Notes: generated from the letters alone by a model not told the origin. DNA of 64,000 nt from Thalassospira indica (GCF_003403095.1 NZ_CP031555.1:3474001-3538000); one strand, 5' to 3'; numbered from the stretch's first letter, positions 49,904 through 59,350 are shown. Program-made: numbers and translations.

Positions 49904-51232
49904 ATGCATGTCATGCTGATGACCTATGGGACGCGCGGTGACGTGCAGCCCTTTGTCGCGCTTGGTCGTGGATTAATCCAGCAGGGGCACCGGATAACGC
50001 TGGCCGCCCCCGAACGCTTTGCCGGGTTTGTCGCGGAAAATGACCTTGAATTCGCCCCCCTGACCGATGCGCTGATTGCGCTTATGGATGATCGGCTTTT
50101 TGCCAGTTCGGCCGACCCGAAGGCATCCCGGTTTCACAAGATCACATCCCTGATCGCACTGGGCAAAAAGGCACGCGGCCTTCAGGACGTGCTGCTTGAC
50201 GATATCTTCAAAACCATCAGCCAAGACAAACCGGACGTCATTGTTTTTCACCCCAAGACCTTTGGCGCGTTTGCGATTGGCCGTCATTTCGGCATTCCGA
50301 CTGTGATGGCGCAACTGATCCCGTCCTTTATCCCGACCGGGGATTATCCGCATATGGGTATCCCTGATCTTGGGGGTATGGGGGCTCTGGGTCGCTGCTA
50401 TAACCTTCTGACCAGCAAGCTGATCTGCAGACTTTTAAACGCAACACTGCGTCGGCAAGTTTGCCGCTGGGCCGCACGACGCCAGAATGGCATCAATGCC
50501 AAGGATCTGGACATTGTGAAGTCCTGCCGGTCCGGCGCGCTTCCGATCATTCATGCCTTTAGCAACGCCGTGATCAATCGACCCAAAGACTGGCCGAAGA
50601 ACGCAACCGTCACCGGATACTGGTTTCTGGATGACAGTCCCCAAATAAACCCGCCTGATCCGGCCTTACAACAATTCGTCGAAAGCCATCAAAACCTGAT
50701 CTATATCGGGTTCGGATCCATGCATGGAAATGATCCGGGCGCCATGGCCGAGATGATTGCAAAGGCGGTGTCATTGTCGGGCGGATCAGATGTCGCGGCC
50801 ATTGTTGCAACTGGCTGGGGTGGCATGCGCGACATTGACTGGCCCGACAATGTCTTTGCGGTTAACGAAGTTCCCCATGACTGGCTTTTCCCCAAGGTCG
50901 ATATCGTCATCCATCATGTCGGTGCTGGCACCTGTGCAGCGGCCCTTCGCGCCGGGCGCCCGTCCATTATCATTCCGTTTTTTGGCGATCAGCCTTTCTG
51001 GGCGAAACGCCTGCACAAGCTTGGCGTTTCGCCAAGGCCGATAAAACCAGCGAAACTTGATGCAACGCTTTTGGCCGAGCAGATCCAGACCGTTCTTAAA
51101 ACACCCGCGTATCGCACCACTGCCGAACGCATTTCACATCAAATCGCCGGTGAAGACGGCATCAACACGGCAATTGCCGAAATTGCCGCCGCGGTGGAGG
51201 CACATAACCCTCCCCCCACTGGAAGCCTTTGA
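49904..51232 (+). CDS. GT1-family glycosyltransferase (sterol glucosyltransferase-like)
   Basis: A 442-residue UDP-glycosyltransferase with a GT-B fold. The opening MLMTYGTRGDVQPFVALGRGLIQQGHRI is the signature of the sterol/glycolipid glucosyltransferase branch. The C-terminal half has LIYIGFGSM, VFAVNEVPHDWLFPKVDIVIHHVGAGTCAAALRAGRPSIIIPFFGDQPFWAKRLHKLGVSPRPI (the HHGGAGT-like and P..GDQ donor motifs, with HHVGAGT here). It probably glucosylates a lipid, hopanoid or small aglycone. It starts 43 bases after the helicase gene. Confidence 0.9.
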   Translation: MHVMLMTYGTRGDVQPFVALGRGLIQQGHRITLAAPERFAGFVAENDLEFAPLTDALIALMDDRLFASSADPKASRFHKITSLIALGKKARGLQDVLLDDIFKTISQDKPDVIVFHPKTFGAFAIGRHFGIPTVMAQLIPSFIPTGDYPHMGIPDLGGMGALGRCYNLLTSKLICRLLNATLRRQVCRWAARRQNGINAKDLDIVKSCRSGALPIIHAFSNAVINRPKDWPKNATVTGYWFLDDSPQINPPDPALQQFVESHQNLIYIGFGSMHGNDPGAMAEMIAKAVSLSGGSDVAAIVATGWGGMRDIDWPDNVFAVNEVPHDWLFPKVDIVIHHVGAGTCAAALRAGRPSIIIPFFGDQPFWAKRLHKLGVSPRPIKPAKLDATLLAEQIQTVLKTPAYRTTAERISHQIAGEDGINTAIAEIAAAVEAHNPPPTGSL

Positions 51233-51289
51233 CACATATGTCAAAACGCCATAAACAGCATTCAGACAAACCGTATTGGAACGCGACAC

Positions 51290-51733
51290 GTGCAACGCAA
51301 ACACCAGATCAGTCTGATGTTCAGACAGGGCCTTTCGGCACTGGTGGCTGTGGTGTTCCTTGCCAATACCATCATGTTTGGCTTCATGCATATTCCCATG
51401 GCAAAGGCCAACGGGGCATCGCTGGCCTCGGTGATGGATGGGGTGGTGCGCATTCCGATTGTCATTTGCACCGGATCCACCTTCAAAACCGTTCTGGTGC
51501 GGGCCGATGGCCTGCCCGATGAACCGGGCCAGAATGCAGACATGCCAGATGGCTTTGAATGTGCGCTGTGCGGTTTGGGTAATTATGCCTTTGGCATGCC
51601 GGTCACGCCGGAGCTTCCCGAACCCCAAGCAATCGAACTTAGCAACGCAGTTGCTGCCCTTCACATTACCGCGCGCAAGCATGTCTTTTGCGCGCTTGCG
51701 CCATCGCCCCGCGCCCCGCCTGCTGTTTCTTGA
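51290..51733 (+). CDS. DUF2946-like secreted protein (paralogue 1)
   Basis: A 147-residue protein (GTG start). One N-terminal hydrophobic segment (about 8-33) is followed by RIPIVICTGSTFKTVLV, GFECALCGLGNYAFGMP (CxxC) and ALHITARKHVFCALAPSPRAPPAVS. The IC..G / CxxC / RAPP pattern fits DUF2946, small periplasmic proteins found with copper or iron-siderophore uptake genes. It precedes a PepSY-domain gene by 144 bases. A second copy lies at 57977. The Cys pair could bind metal (inference). Confidence 0.78.
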   Translation: MQRKHQISLMFRQGLSALVAVVFLANTIMFGFMHIPMAKANGASLASVMDGVVRIPIVICTGSTFKTVLVRADGLPDEPGQNADMPDGFECALCGLGNYAFGMPVTPELPEPQAIELSNAVAALHITARKHVFCALAPSPRAPPAVS

Positions 51734-51877
51734 CCATTTGCCTTAGCACGCCTGAGAACCCGCAAGTTCCATGACAGGATAATTGCGCGTTCAGGTCTGC
51801 CTTTTCCCAAAATTACCTGTGCCCTTGTCGTGTCGACAGATCGTCGCACGCCTTGCGCACATGCATGGACAAGAAAC

Positions 51878-53254
51878 ATGACTGAAACTTCCAAATCCCC
51901 GGCATCACAGGGGAATACAAGCCTGTATCGCGCTGTCTGGCGCTGGCATTTTTATGCCGGTCTTCTGATCCTGCCCTTCATGATCCTGATGGCGATCACA
52001 GGGGCGACTTACATCTATCGCGATGAAATCGATGACTGGTATCACGCCGACCTTAAATTTGTTGAGGCATCATCCAAAACGCCCCTGCCGATAAGCCAAC
52101 AGATTGACGCGGCCCTTATTGCTGTTCCGGGCAGTGCCGCCAAGGTGATGCCCCCGGCAAACCCGGATCGCAGCAGTGAAATCGTTATTGCCACTGAGGC
52201 CGGCGGGCGCGAGGCGGTTTACGTTGATCCTTATAACGGTGACGTTCTGGGCCATATGCCAGATCGAACTACCATCATGTGGGTGGTCCGGCGCATTCAC
52301 AGCCTTGCGGAATTTGGCACCATCCCGAATTACATCATTGAAATCGCGTCCGGGTGGGCGATCCTGCTGGTTTTGACCGGGATGTATTTGTGGTGGCCAC
52401 GCGGCAATCAAAAAGGCGGTGTTGTCAGCCTGCGTGAAACACCCAAACGCCGCATCTGGTGGCGTGATGCCCATGCCGTCACCGGCATCTTCATTGGTGT
52501 TTTCATTATCTTCATGGCCGGAACCGGCATGTTCTGGTCGGTGTTCTGGGGCAAATATGCCAACCAGTTTGCCAACGGCACGCCCAACGGTTATCCGTCC
52601 GGCGTTCGGGTCGACGTGCCGCTTTCGACCATTCCGATGATCGATGCCTTTGGCGACGTAAGTTGGACGAACGAAAACATTCCGCTGCCGCAATCGGTTG
52701 ATGGTGGCAGTGATCCGGTGACAACGCCGAACCCCATCGGTATTGATCAGGCCGTCGCAACCTTTAACGATATGGGGCTGACACCGGGATACGCCGTATC
52801 TCTTCCGCTCACCGAGACCGGGGTTTATTCGGCGTCGATCTATCCCGATGACCTGTCGCTGCAACGGGTCATCCACCTTGATCAATATTCCGGAAGGCCC
52901 CTGATCGATATGGGCGTTGCCGATTACGGGCCGTTTGGCAAAATCATGGAATTTGGCATCAACGTTCACATGGGCCAGGAATTTGGCATCGCCAATCAGA
53001 TCATCCTGCTGGTGATCTGTGCCCTGATCATTTTCATGTCGGTCTCGGCTGGCGTAATGTGGTGGAAACGCCGCCCAGCCGGCTCACTTGGTGTCCCGCC
53101 GATGCCGCGTGACACAAGCAAACTTAAAATGGTCACCGCCATCCTTGCCATTGGCGGCATCATCTATCCGACCGTTGGTGCATCGATGATCGTGATCTGG
53201 CTTCTGGATTATTTGCTGGTCGCCCGCCCGCAACGCAAATTGCGCACGGCGTAA
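51878..53254 (+). CDS. PepSY-associated membrane protein (ferric-siderophore reductase-like)
   Basis: A 458-residue protein with four membrane helices. Helix 1: YRAVWRWHFYAGLLILPFMILMAITGATYIY. A periplasmic PepSY region follows. Then RRIHSLAEFGTIPNYIIEIASGWAILLVLTGMYLWWPRG and WWRDAHAVTGIFIGVFIIFMAGTGMFWS, with a second PepSY region. The last helices include FGINVHMGQEFGIANQIILL. His residues in helices (WRWHF, RRIHS, DAHA, NVHMGQ) are as expected for heme-binding or iron-reducing PepSY_TM proteins. Works probably in metal reduction or uptake, with the DUF2946 gene before it. The weak GGACAAG is the only ribosome site. Confidence 0.87.
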   Translation: MTETSKSPASQGNTSLYRAVWRWHFYAGLLILPFMILMAITGATYIYRDEIDDWYHADLKFVEASSKTPLPISQQIDAALIAVPGSAAKVMPPANPDRSSEIVIATEAGGREAVYVDPYNGDVLGHMPDRTTIMWVVRRIHSLAEFGTIPNYIIEIASGWAILLVLTGMYLWWPRGNQKGGVVSLRETPKRRIWWRDAHAVTGIFIGVFIIFMAGTGMFWSVFWGKYANQFANGTPNGYPSGVRVDVPLSTIPMIDAFGDVSWTNENIPLPQSVDGGSDPVTTPNPIGIDQAVATFNDMGLTPGYAVSLPLTETGVYSASIYPDDLSLQRVIHLDQYSGRPLIDMGVADYGPFGKIMEFGINVHMGQEFGIANQIILLVICALIIFMSVSAGVMWWKRRPAGSLGVPPMPRDTSKLKMVTAILAIGGIIYPTVGASMIVIWLLDYLLVARPQRKLRTA

Positions 53255-53309
53255 CCCCTGCTATCTCGTCGTGGTCCGGATTACGTTCGGGCCGCGACTT
53301 TCCAACGTT

Positions 53310-55235
53310 CTAGTCCTCGACGATATCCGCATCAATATCATGCGCGATCGCCAGTCGAAGCGCATTGAGGATGGCGATGATATCAATGCCTTCCTGCAAT
53401 AGTGCACCCGCGACCGGGGAGATATAGCCTGCCGCGGCAAAGCCCATGGCGACGATGGAAAGCACCATGCCGCCAATCACGCTTTGCAAAAGGATGCGGC
53501 GCATGGCCATGCTGATGTGAAGCAGCTCGTCAACAGTGACAAGGGATGCTTCGGGGATCACCGCACCGGCGGCATCCGCCGTAACCGCACTTTCCTTGCC
53601 AAAGGCGATGCCCACGGTGGCAACAGCCAGTGCCGGCGCATCGTTGATGCCATCGCCCATGAACAGGGTTGGGGCCTTGGCTGTTTCTTCGCGGACGATC
53701 GCGACTTTCTGTTCCGGGCTTTGCGATGCCAGGCTTTCGGAAATACCGAGCAATTCGGAAAGATAGCTGACCTCGCTTTCGCGGTCGCCCGACAGCAGCA
53801 TCACCTTTTTGAAATGATGGATGTCGCCAAGATGACCGACGAAGCTTTCGCCCTCTGCGCGCGGGGTATCGTGGAAGCGGAACGTCGCGCCATATTTGCC
53901 ATCGACCAGCACCACGCATTCAAGTCCGGCGGCGGTATCGGGCAGAAGGGCTGCGATCTCGGGGTCGGATTTCATCAGCTTGTTGCGGTGGGTCACGGCA
54001 ACTTCATGGCCATCGACCTGCCCGCTGAGCCCCTGCCCCGGTTTTTCCGAGGCATGATTGACTTCATCAAGCGGCAGTTTGCGATCCCGCGCAGCATTCA
54101 AAACCGCCGAGGCCAGCGGATGCTTGGAATAACGTTCAAGGCTGGCGGCCAACCGCAAAACAAGATCATCGTCCATGTCTGGCCCGGCCACAACCTCCAC
54201 CAGTTCCGGTCGGCCATAAGTCAGCGTGCCGGTCTTATCGAAGATCGCCGTTTGGCAGGTTGGCAAGCGTTCCAGCACCGTGGGGTCGCGGATGACGATG
54301 CCGCGTCGGGCGGCGATTGAAATCGCACTCATCACCGTGATCGGAATGGCGATCAGAAGCGGACAGGGTGTCGCCACCACCAGCACCGCCAGAAAGCGCG
54401 ATGAATCGTCACTCAGATACCCGACCAAGATCGCAAACAAAAGCGCTGCCGGGGCAAACCACGCGCCGATCTGATCACCAAGACGGCGAATGCGCGGGCG
54501 TTTCTGTTCGGCCTCGGCCATGACATCCATGATCTGGGCGTAACGGGAATCCCGCGCGCGCCTTTCCGCCCGAATGATCAGGACCGCCTCGCCATTGATC
54601 GCGCCCGACAGCACATTGGTGCCCGGTGCCTTGCCGACAACATAGGGCTCCCCGGTCAGATAGCTTTCATCCATGCTGCCATGGCCATCAACCACAATGC
54701 CATCGGCAGGCGCGGTTTCATGCGGAAAGACCGCGATCAAATCGCCAATGTCGATCTCGTCAATCGCGATATCCGTAATCTCGCCATCGGGGGATTTGCG
54801 ATGCGCGACACTTGGCATGCGCTTGGCCAGGGCATTCAGGGCCGAGGACGCCTTGCGCATGGCAAAGCCTTCAAGAACCTGCCCGCCGGTCAGCATCAAA
54901 ATGATCAGGCTGACGGCAAGATATTCCGCCAGCACCACACCGGTGACAAAGGCAATGGCGGCCAGAAAATCAGCCCCCATTTCCCGCCGCAAAAGCTTGA
55001 TTACAAGCTGCGCCAAAATGGGGATGCCACCGATCACGAACAAAACCAAAAGCGGCAGGTCTGCGGTGCGTTGGCCCAGCATCATGTCGGGTAGACCAAC
55101 AGCCTCGGGAAACATCAGGATAAAATGCCCCGCCATCGCAAGCAGGGTAATGATCAGAATAGCGCGGTTGAGGACCGGGGCGGATAAGGCATCATCACAC
55201 CGTTCAAGAACACCAACTGGTGCCGTGTTTGCCAT
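53310..55235 (-). CDS. P1B-type heavy-metal ATPase without N-terminal metal-binding domain
   Basis: A 641-residue P1B ATPase. TGE is at 194-196 (SYLTGEP). The membrane metal motif TPCPL is at 289-293. The phosphorylated Asp333 is in FDKTGTLTYG. The HP motif is at 372-373 (SKHPLA). The hinge GDGINDAP begins at 527. There is no N-terminal HMA or His-rich domain. Cargo is not fixed by the sequence; TPCPL occurs in a poorly defined group. The C-terminal helices (LLQEGIDIIAILNALR) match the family. It forms an operon with the upstream HdeD-like gene (27-base gap). RBS AAGGGGTAAGG. Confidence 0.92.
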   Translation of the reverse strand: MANTAPVGVLERCDDALSAPVLNRAILIITLLAMAGHFILMFPEAVGLPDMMLGQRTADLPLLVLFVIGGIPILAQLVIKLLRREMGADFLAAIAFVTGVVLAEYLAVSLIILMLTGGQVLEGFAMRKASSALNALAKRMPSVAHRKSPDGEITDIAIDEIDIGDLIAVFPHETAPADGIVVDGHGSMDESYLTGEPYVVGKAPGTNVLSGAINGEAVLIIRAERRARDSRYAQIMDVMAEAEQKRPRIRRLGDQIGAWFAPAALLFAILVGYLSDDSSRFLAVLVVATPCPLLIAIPITVMSAISIAARRGIVIRDPTVLERLPTCQTAIFDKTGTLTYGRPELVEVVAGPDMDDDLVLRLAASLERYSKHPLASAVLNAARDRKLPLDEVNHASEKPGQGLSGQVDGHEVAVTHRNKLMKSDPEIAALLPDTAAGLECVVLVDGKYGATFRFHDTPRAEGESFVGHLGDIHHFKKVMLLSGDRESEVSYLSELLGISESLASQSPEQKVAIVREETAKAPTLFMGDGINDAPALAVATVGIAFGKESAVTADAAGAVIPEASLVTVDELLHISMAMRRILLQSVIGGMVLSIVAMGFAAAGYISPVAGALLQEGIDIIAILNALRLAIAHDIDADIVED

Positions 55236-55262
55236 GCCTTACCCCTTATGTGTTTGTGGTTT

Positions 55263-55832
55263 TCAGGCCTGCGAAACCTTGCCCATCGCCACCGATACCA
55301 TCAGATAGCTGAAACCCGACGACAACAGATTGATGCCAATCAACAAACCAATCGCCCACGTGGCAGAGCTTGGCAGTTCGGCAAAGATCAGGACACCAGC
55401 CAGAACCGAAATCCCGCCAGAAACCAGCATCCATTTCCAACCGGGAAACTGTTTGAGCCACAACGCCATCAGGGTTTCAAAAATTCCGTGCAGCAAAAAG
55501 GCAATCGCCAGCAACACGGTCAGTGTCACGATGCCGCCCTCTGGCATGAAGGCGAGCCAGCCACCAATCAGGGCAAAGACAATCCCCTGCACAACATCAA
55601 GGCTGCGCCGTGTCGGGGTATCGGCATTCCAGGCCCCGTAAAAATGACCAAGCGCCCCAAACAAAAACAGCCAGCCAATCACGGTTTTAAAGGCAATTGT
55701 CGTGACAAAGGGAAAGGCCACCGCCAGCACGCCCAGGATCAGCATCACCACGCCGACGTTGCGCAGCCGTTTGCGCCCCTTTTCCAAAAGGCCACGCATT
55801 TCCGGCGTTCCGTCATTAACGATCAAGGTCAT
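55263..55832 (-). CDS. HdeD/DUF308-family membrane protein
   Basis: About 189 residues from ATG 55832 (AGGAG upstream). Six membrane helices in three repeated pairs. VGVVMLILGVLAVAFPFVTTIAFKTVIGWLFLFGALGHF and GIVFALIGGWLAFMP follow the HdeD/DUF308 pattern. The family is linked to acid or envelope stress with no defined activity. First gene of an operon with the P1B ATPase; a TATAAT at 55890-55895 on the minus strand is a possible -10. Confidence 0.87.
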   Translation of the reverse strand: MTLIVNDGTPEMRGLLEKGRKRLRNVGVVMLILGVLAVAFPFVTTIAFKTVIGWLFLFGALGHFYGAWNADTPTRRSLDVVQGIVFALIGGWLAFMPEGGIVTLTVLLAIAFLLHGIFETLMALWLKQFPGWKWMLVSGGISVLAGVLIFAELPSSATWAIGLLIGINLLSSGFSYLMVSVAMGKVSQA

Positions 55833-55942
55833 GGTAGGGTGCTCCTGACTGCTGTGGATCGCGGCAATATCAACCTGAAATTGCTGCAAATTATAGCCCA
55901 TCTAACGCCTGTCGAATAGGACAAGTTCCCAAGGGGCTGATC

Positions 55943-56848
55943 TTAGCCGCAGGCCTTCGCCGCCGTGATCAGGCGTTCTGCCACCGCACGCACAGCCGGG
56001 CGCTGGTCATAGGCCGGCTGCACCAAAAACGTCGCAAGCGGGCTTCGAACCGGTGCGAAAGGCAGCATGATCAGGTCGTGATTTCCAATTGCCGTGCGTG
56101 CAAACGGCAGGCGGGCCAAAATCACACCAAGCCCGGCATCCGCCGCAGACAGCCCGACACTGTAATCCTCGAACCGGCGATCAGATGGCTTGGGCCGATA
56201 CTTGACCCCATGTTCGGCCAACCAATGCCGCCACCCGGTCGCGTCGCTGTCATTTAAAAGCGGAAGGTTGGCAATTGCATTTGCATCAAGGCTGTGCGGA
56301 TCGCGCCCATCCAAAAGCTTGGGCAAAATCAGCGGCACCAGATCGTCGGCAAACAACAAGCTTGATTTGGTGCCCGGCCATTGTCCCTTGCCACAGCGAA
56401 TGGCGATGTCGGTCTGCCCGCCATCGAAATCGGCCAGCCGTTCGGTAATTTCAAGTTCAAGCCGCACATTCAGATCAAGCTCGATCTCGGGCACAAGCTT
56501 AAGAAACCAAATCCGGGCATAGGATGGCAGCAAACTTATTTTGATGACATCCGGTCCACGGCGTTGCCGCCAGGGCTGCGCGCCTTGCGATAAAAGATCA
56601 ATCGCCGCCTGGGTTTCGCGCAAAAACCGTTGCCCATCCGGGGTCGGACGCACCCCGCGCCCATAGCGTTCAAACAAGTCATAGCCAAGCCATTGTTCGA
56701 CCTGCGCAACATGGCGGCTGATCACGCTATGCGTCACACCCATTTCACTGGCGGCGGCCGAAAAGGACCCGTTGCGCGCCGCGGCCATCACCGCGGGCAA
56801 CAGCGCAAGAGGTGGAAGAGAAAGGTCATTGCTGTGCACCATATGCAC
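55943..56848 (-). CDS. LysR-family regulator
   Basis: A 301-residue LysR regulator of the GcvA-like branch. The N-terminal HTH is LPAVMAAARNGSFSAAASEMGVTHSVISRHVAQVEQWLGYDLFER, then GRGVRPTPDG. The effector domain (about 95-300) has KISLLPSYARIWFLKLVPEIELDLNVRLELEI, TDIAIRCGKG and DAGLGVILARLP. It is divergent from the EamA transporter gene (about 90 bases), its probable target. GTG 56848 (GGGGA six bases upstream) and ATG 56842 are both possible starts. Confidence 0.9.
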   Translation of the reverse strand: MHMVHSNDLSLPPLALLPAVMAAARNGSFSAAASEMGVTHSVISRHVAQVEQWLGYDLFERYGRGVRPTPDGQRFLRETQAAIDLLSQGAQPWRQRRGPDVIKISLLPSYARIWFLKLVPEIELDLNVRLELEITERLADFDGGQTDIAIRCGKGQWPGTKSSLLFADDLVPLILPKLLDGRDPHSLDANAIANLPLLNDSDATGWRHWLAEHGVKYRPKPSDRRFEDYSVGLSAADAGLGVILARLPFARTAIGNHDLIMLPFAPVRSPLATFLVQPAYDQRPAVRAVAERLITAAKACG

Positions 56849-56866
56849 ATCTGATCCCCAAGCTAT

Positions 56867-56931
56867 GTTCTATGTCAACATTCATGATCGCGCTATCAGC
56901 AAGACAGAAGACAAATTCATTCGCATAGAAC
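56867..56931. promoter_or_regulatory. Intergenic inverted repeat between lysR and eamA genes
   Basis: GTTCTATG (56867-56874) and CATAGAAC (56924-56931) are exact inverted copies 49 bases apart, and ATGTCAACAT (56872-56881) is a compact palindrome. Candidate LysR sites; the second arm touches the EamA ribosome site. Confidence 0.4.
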
Positions 56932-56944
56932 GAGGGGAATGCTG

Positions 56945-57835
56945 ATGTTCTCACAAGCCACTTTGGGCCTTACCTGCGCCCTGATTACGGTTCTGTCCTG
57001 GGCGGCCGCCTTTCCGCTGATCGGGGTTGCGCTTTCTGGGCTTGATCCCCTGCCCCTTGCCGCGGTGCGCTTTGCACTGGCGGCCTGCCCGGCTGTGATC
57101 TGGCTGGCGATCAAACGCCCGGAAATGCCCAAGCTGGTTGATCTTGCAAGGCTTGGATTGGGCAGCGCACTTGGCATCAGCATCTATAACTGGTTGCTCA
57201 ATACCGGGCAGCAGACGGTATCACCGGGGGCGGCAAGCTTTATCATCAATACGCTTCCGATCTGGACGGCAATGCTCGCGACAGTGTTTTTGCGCGACCG
57301 GTTCGGGATTGGTGCCTGGATTGCCACTGCACTGAGTTTTTCCGGCGTGGTCCTGATCGCTGTTGGTCAACCGGGCCCGATGCGTTTTGGCAATGGCAGC
57401 TCTTTGATCTTGCTGGCATCCATGCTGTCAGCAACCTATTTCGTTCTGGTGCGTGGCGTCATTGCGCGCTACGGCCCGGCCACCTGCACCTGCTGGACGC
57501 TTATTACCGGTGCGCTGTGGCTAACCCCGTGGTTGCCCGACGGGATGGCGCAAATCAGTGTGGCTTCGGTTTCGGTGATTTCGGCGGTGTTGTTCCTTGG
57601 ACTTGTTTCCGCATCGCTTGGCTATGCCACCTGGAGCATTGCAATCGGCCATTTCGGCCCGGCATCGGCGGCAAACTTTTTATATCTGGTGCCGCCCATT
57701 GCGGTGGCGCTTGCATGGACTCTAAGCGGGATTGCGCCTGATATCCTGACCCTGATTGGTGGCATGGTGGCGATAACCGGCGTGGTTATGTTGCGCATTT
57801 CCATGGCAAGATTGGCGCGTAAGGCAACCGTCTAA
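56945..57835 (+). CDS. EamA/DMT-family exporter
   Basis: About 296 residues from ATG 56945 (GAGGGG upstream; ATG 56939 is too close). Ten membrane helices in two EamA repeats: VLSWAAAFPLIGVALSGLDPLPLAAVRFALAA and GAASFIINTLPIWTAMLATVFLRDRFG in the first; LGLVSASLGYATWSIAIGHFGPASAANFLYLVPPIAVALAWTL in the second. Exports metabolites, often amino acids. It is paired with the divergent LysR gene. Confidence 0.9.
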   Translation: MFSQATLGLTCALITVLSWAAAFPLIGVALSGLDPLPLAAVRFALAACPAVIWLAIKRPEMPKLVDLARLGLGSALGISIYNWLLNTGQQTVSPGAASFIINTLPIWTAMLATVFLRDRFGIGAWIATALSFSGVVLIAVGQPGPMRFGNGSSLILLASMLSATYFVLVRGVIARYGPATCTCWTLITGALWLTPWLPDGMAQISVASVSVISAVLFLGLVSASLGYATWSIAIGHFGPASAANFLYLVPPIAVALAWTLSGIAPDILTLIGGMVAITGVVMLRISMARLARKATV

Positions 57836-57844
57836 TCAAGGGTG

Positions 57845-57863
57845 TGCCGGGCCTGACCCGGCA
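57845..57863. repeat. Short hairpin after the EamA gene
   Basis: TGCCGGG (57845-57851) and CCCGGCA (57857-57863) with a 5-base loop. No T tract follows, so it is more like a dispersed intergenic palindrome than a terminator. Confidence 0.5.
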
Positions 57864-57976
57864 TATCAGAACGATTATAAAGAAAAACTGATAACTGGTT
57901 CACAATTCGATGCTTTGACATGGGGGTTTCAAGGGTCTATCAAATTCCAGACCTTATCCAATCTGGATGGAAACCC

Positions 57977-58423
57977 GTGTATTTCACACCGCTCAACAGC
58001 TTGGTTGCACGACGCACCCTGTCACTTTGTGTGGCGTGGCTGTTGCTGGTCAACGCGCTGTTTTTCGGGTTCATGCACGCGCCTGTCGCCCTTGAAACCG
58101 TGCCGACGTCGAACACGGAAGTTTCCCAGACCTATGTCCCGCTGATTATCTGTACCGCAAATGGCATAAAAACCATTTCGGTCCCGGCCGACCTTGCCGC
58201 AGATCGCACTGCCAATCCGCACAGTTCCGACGCCTTTGATGGCTTCCAGTGCGCAAGCTGCGGCCTTGGCAACCATGTGGTCGGCATGCCGGTTGAACCT
58301 GAATTACCGCTGATCCATCGGATCCGGCTGTCTAATCAGGTCACTGCCCTTCACATTACGGCACGTCTGCACGATTTCTGCCCGATTGCCGCATCTCCGC
58401 GCGCGCCGCCGGTCGCCATCTGA
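57977..58423 (+). CDS. DUF2946-like secreted protein (paralogue 2)
   Basis: About 148 residues from GTG 57977 (GGATGG upstream), matching the length of paralogue 1. Hydrophobic N-terminus (TLSLCVAWLLLVNALFFGFM). Then VPLIICTANGIKTISVP, GFQCASCGLGNHVVGMP (CxxC) and VTALHITARLHDFCPIAASP ending RAPPVAI. It aligns along its whole length with 51290-51733, including FFGFMHAP/MFGFMHIP and ALHITAR. Its neighbours differ (EamA before, Crp/Fnr after), so the two are not a tandem pair. Confidence 0.75.
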   Translation: MYFTPLNSLVARRTLSLCVAWLLLVNALFFGFMHAPVALETVPTSNTEVSQTYVPLIICTANGIKTISVPADLAADRTANPHSSDAFDGFQCASCGLGNHVVGMPVEPELPLIHRIRLSNQVTALHITARLHDFCPIAASPRAPPVAI

Positions 58424-58624
58424 CCGGATTTCCAAGCACTGTCTTTCAGGTCCTTGTTGGCTGTTTTACGCCACAACTGTTTCTGACGGACGTGGTTCTA
58501 TCCGATCATCATCCCATGCCAGCCGGTAAAACCGGCAACTTCCGGGGACATCCCGGTTCACAGACTGGTGTCGATACGCGACGGCATTGCCGCGTATCAG
58601 TAAGTTTGCCAATGGGAGATCCCC

Positions 58625-59269
58625 ATGAACAAAGACGACGCCTTGCTTGTATTGGAAAAACTTGCCGAACCCGCCGTTCTAACTTTGCCATCCGATGCCA
58701 GCATCGGACATCACAGCCAGGACCACACTTATGTTTACATTGTGCAGTCCGGGCTGGCGCTCCGCTGCAAATACACCGAACAGGGGGAAAGACAGGTCTG
58801 CCGGGTTTATCGCCCCGGCGATCCGATCGGCCTTGAAATGCTGGCCGTGACCGACCCGTCGCTGGTGATTGAAACCATCGCACCGTCGGTGATCAAACGC
58901 ATCCCGATCCAGCGGATCCGTCTTGCCCAGCAAAATGACGCCCGCACGCAATCAGCCGTGACATCGCTTCTGGCAAGCGAGGTCATGGATGGTCAGCAGC
59001 TTAAGATCAGTTTTGGCACCGGATCGGCCATGCGCCGGATTTGCCGGTTCCTGTTGTGGTCTGCCCACAATGATCTGGTATCGCTGCCCAACCGTGAGAA
59101 GCTCGGCAATATCGTTGCGACCACGACCGAAACGGCCAGTCGCATGATCGCCAATCTGAGGCGTGAGGGTGCAATCATCCGAAACCCGCGCATGCCATCA
59201 ACCATGCGGATTGATCGCGACAAGCTGTGCAAGGTTGCAGGCGACCCGCAACAACAATCAGCGGCATAA
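58625..59269 (+). CDS. Crp/Fnr-family regulator
   Basis: A 214-residue regulator. The cyclic-nucleotide-type sensor (about 10-110) has VYIVQSGLALRCKYTEQGERQVCRVYRPGDPIGLEML. The C-terminal winged helix has LPNREKLGNIVATTTETASRMIANLRREGAII. No N-terminal Fe-S Cys cluster is present, so it is not an FNR-type oxygen sensor. Start ATG 58625 has GGGAG upstream. A terminator follows. Confidence 0.9.
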   Translation: MNKDDALLVLEKLAEPAVLTLPSDASIGHHSQDHTYVYIVQSGLALRCKYTEQGERQVCRVYRPGDPIGLEMLAVTDPSLVIETIAPSVIKRIPIQRIRLAQQNDARTQSAVTSLLASEVMDGQQLKISFGTGSAMRRICRFLLWSAHNDLVSLPNREKLGNIVATTTETASRMIANLRREGAIIRNPRMPSTMRIDRDKLCKVAGDPQQQSAA

Positions 59270-59296
59270 CTGGCCGTCACGAACATCAAACAACAA

Positions 59297-59330
59297 ACGC
59301 ACCGGGCTACCGTTCCGGTGCGTTTTCTTT
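59297..59330 (+). terminator. Terminator after the Crp/Fnr gene
   Basis: ACGCACCGG (59297-59305) pairs with CCGGTGCGT (59315-59323), followed by TTTCTTTT. Confidence 0.88.
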
Positions 59331-59350
59331 TGGACCAACACTAATGCTGG

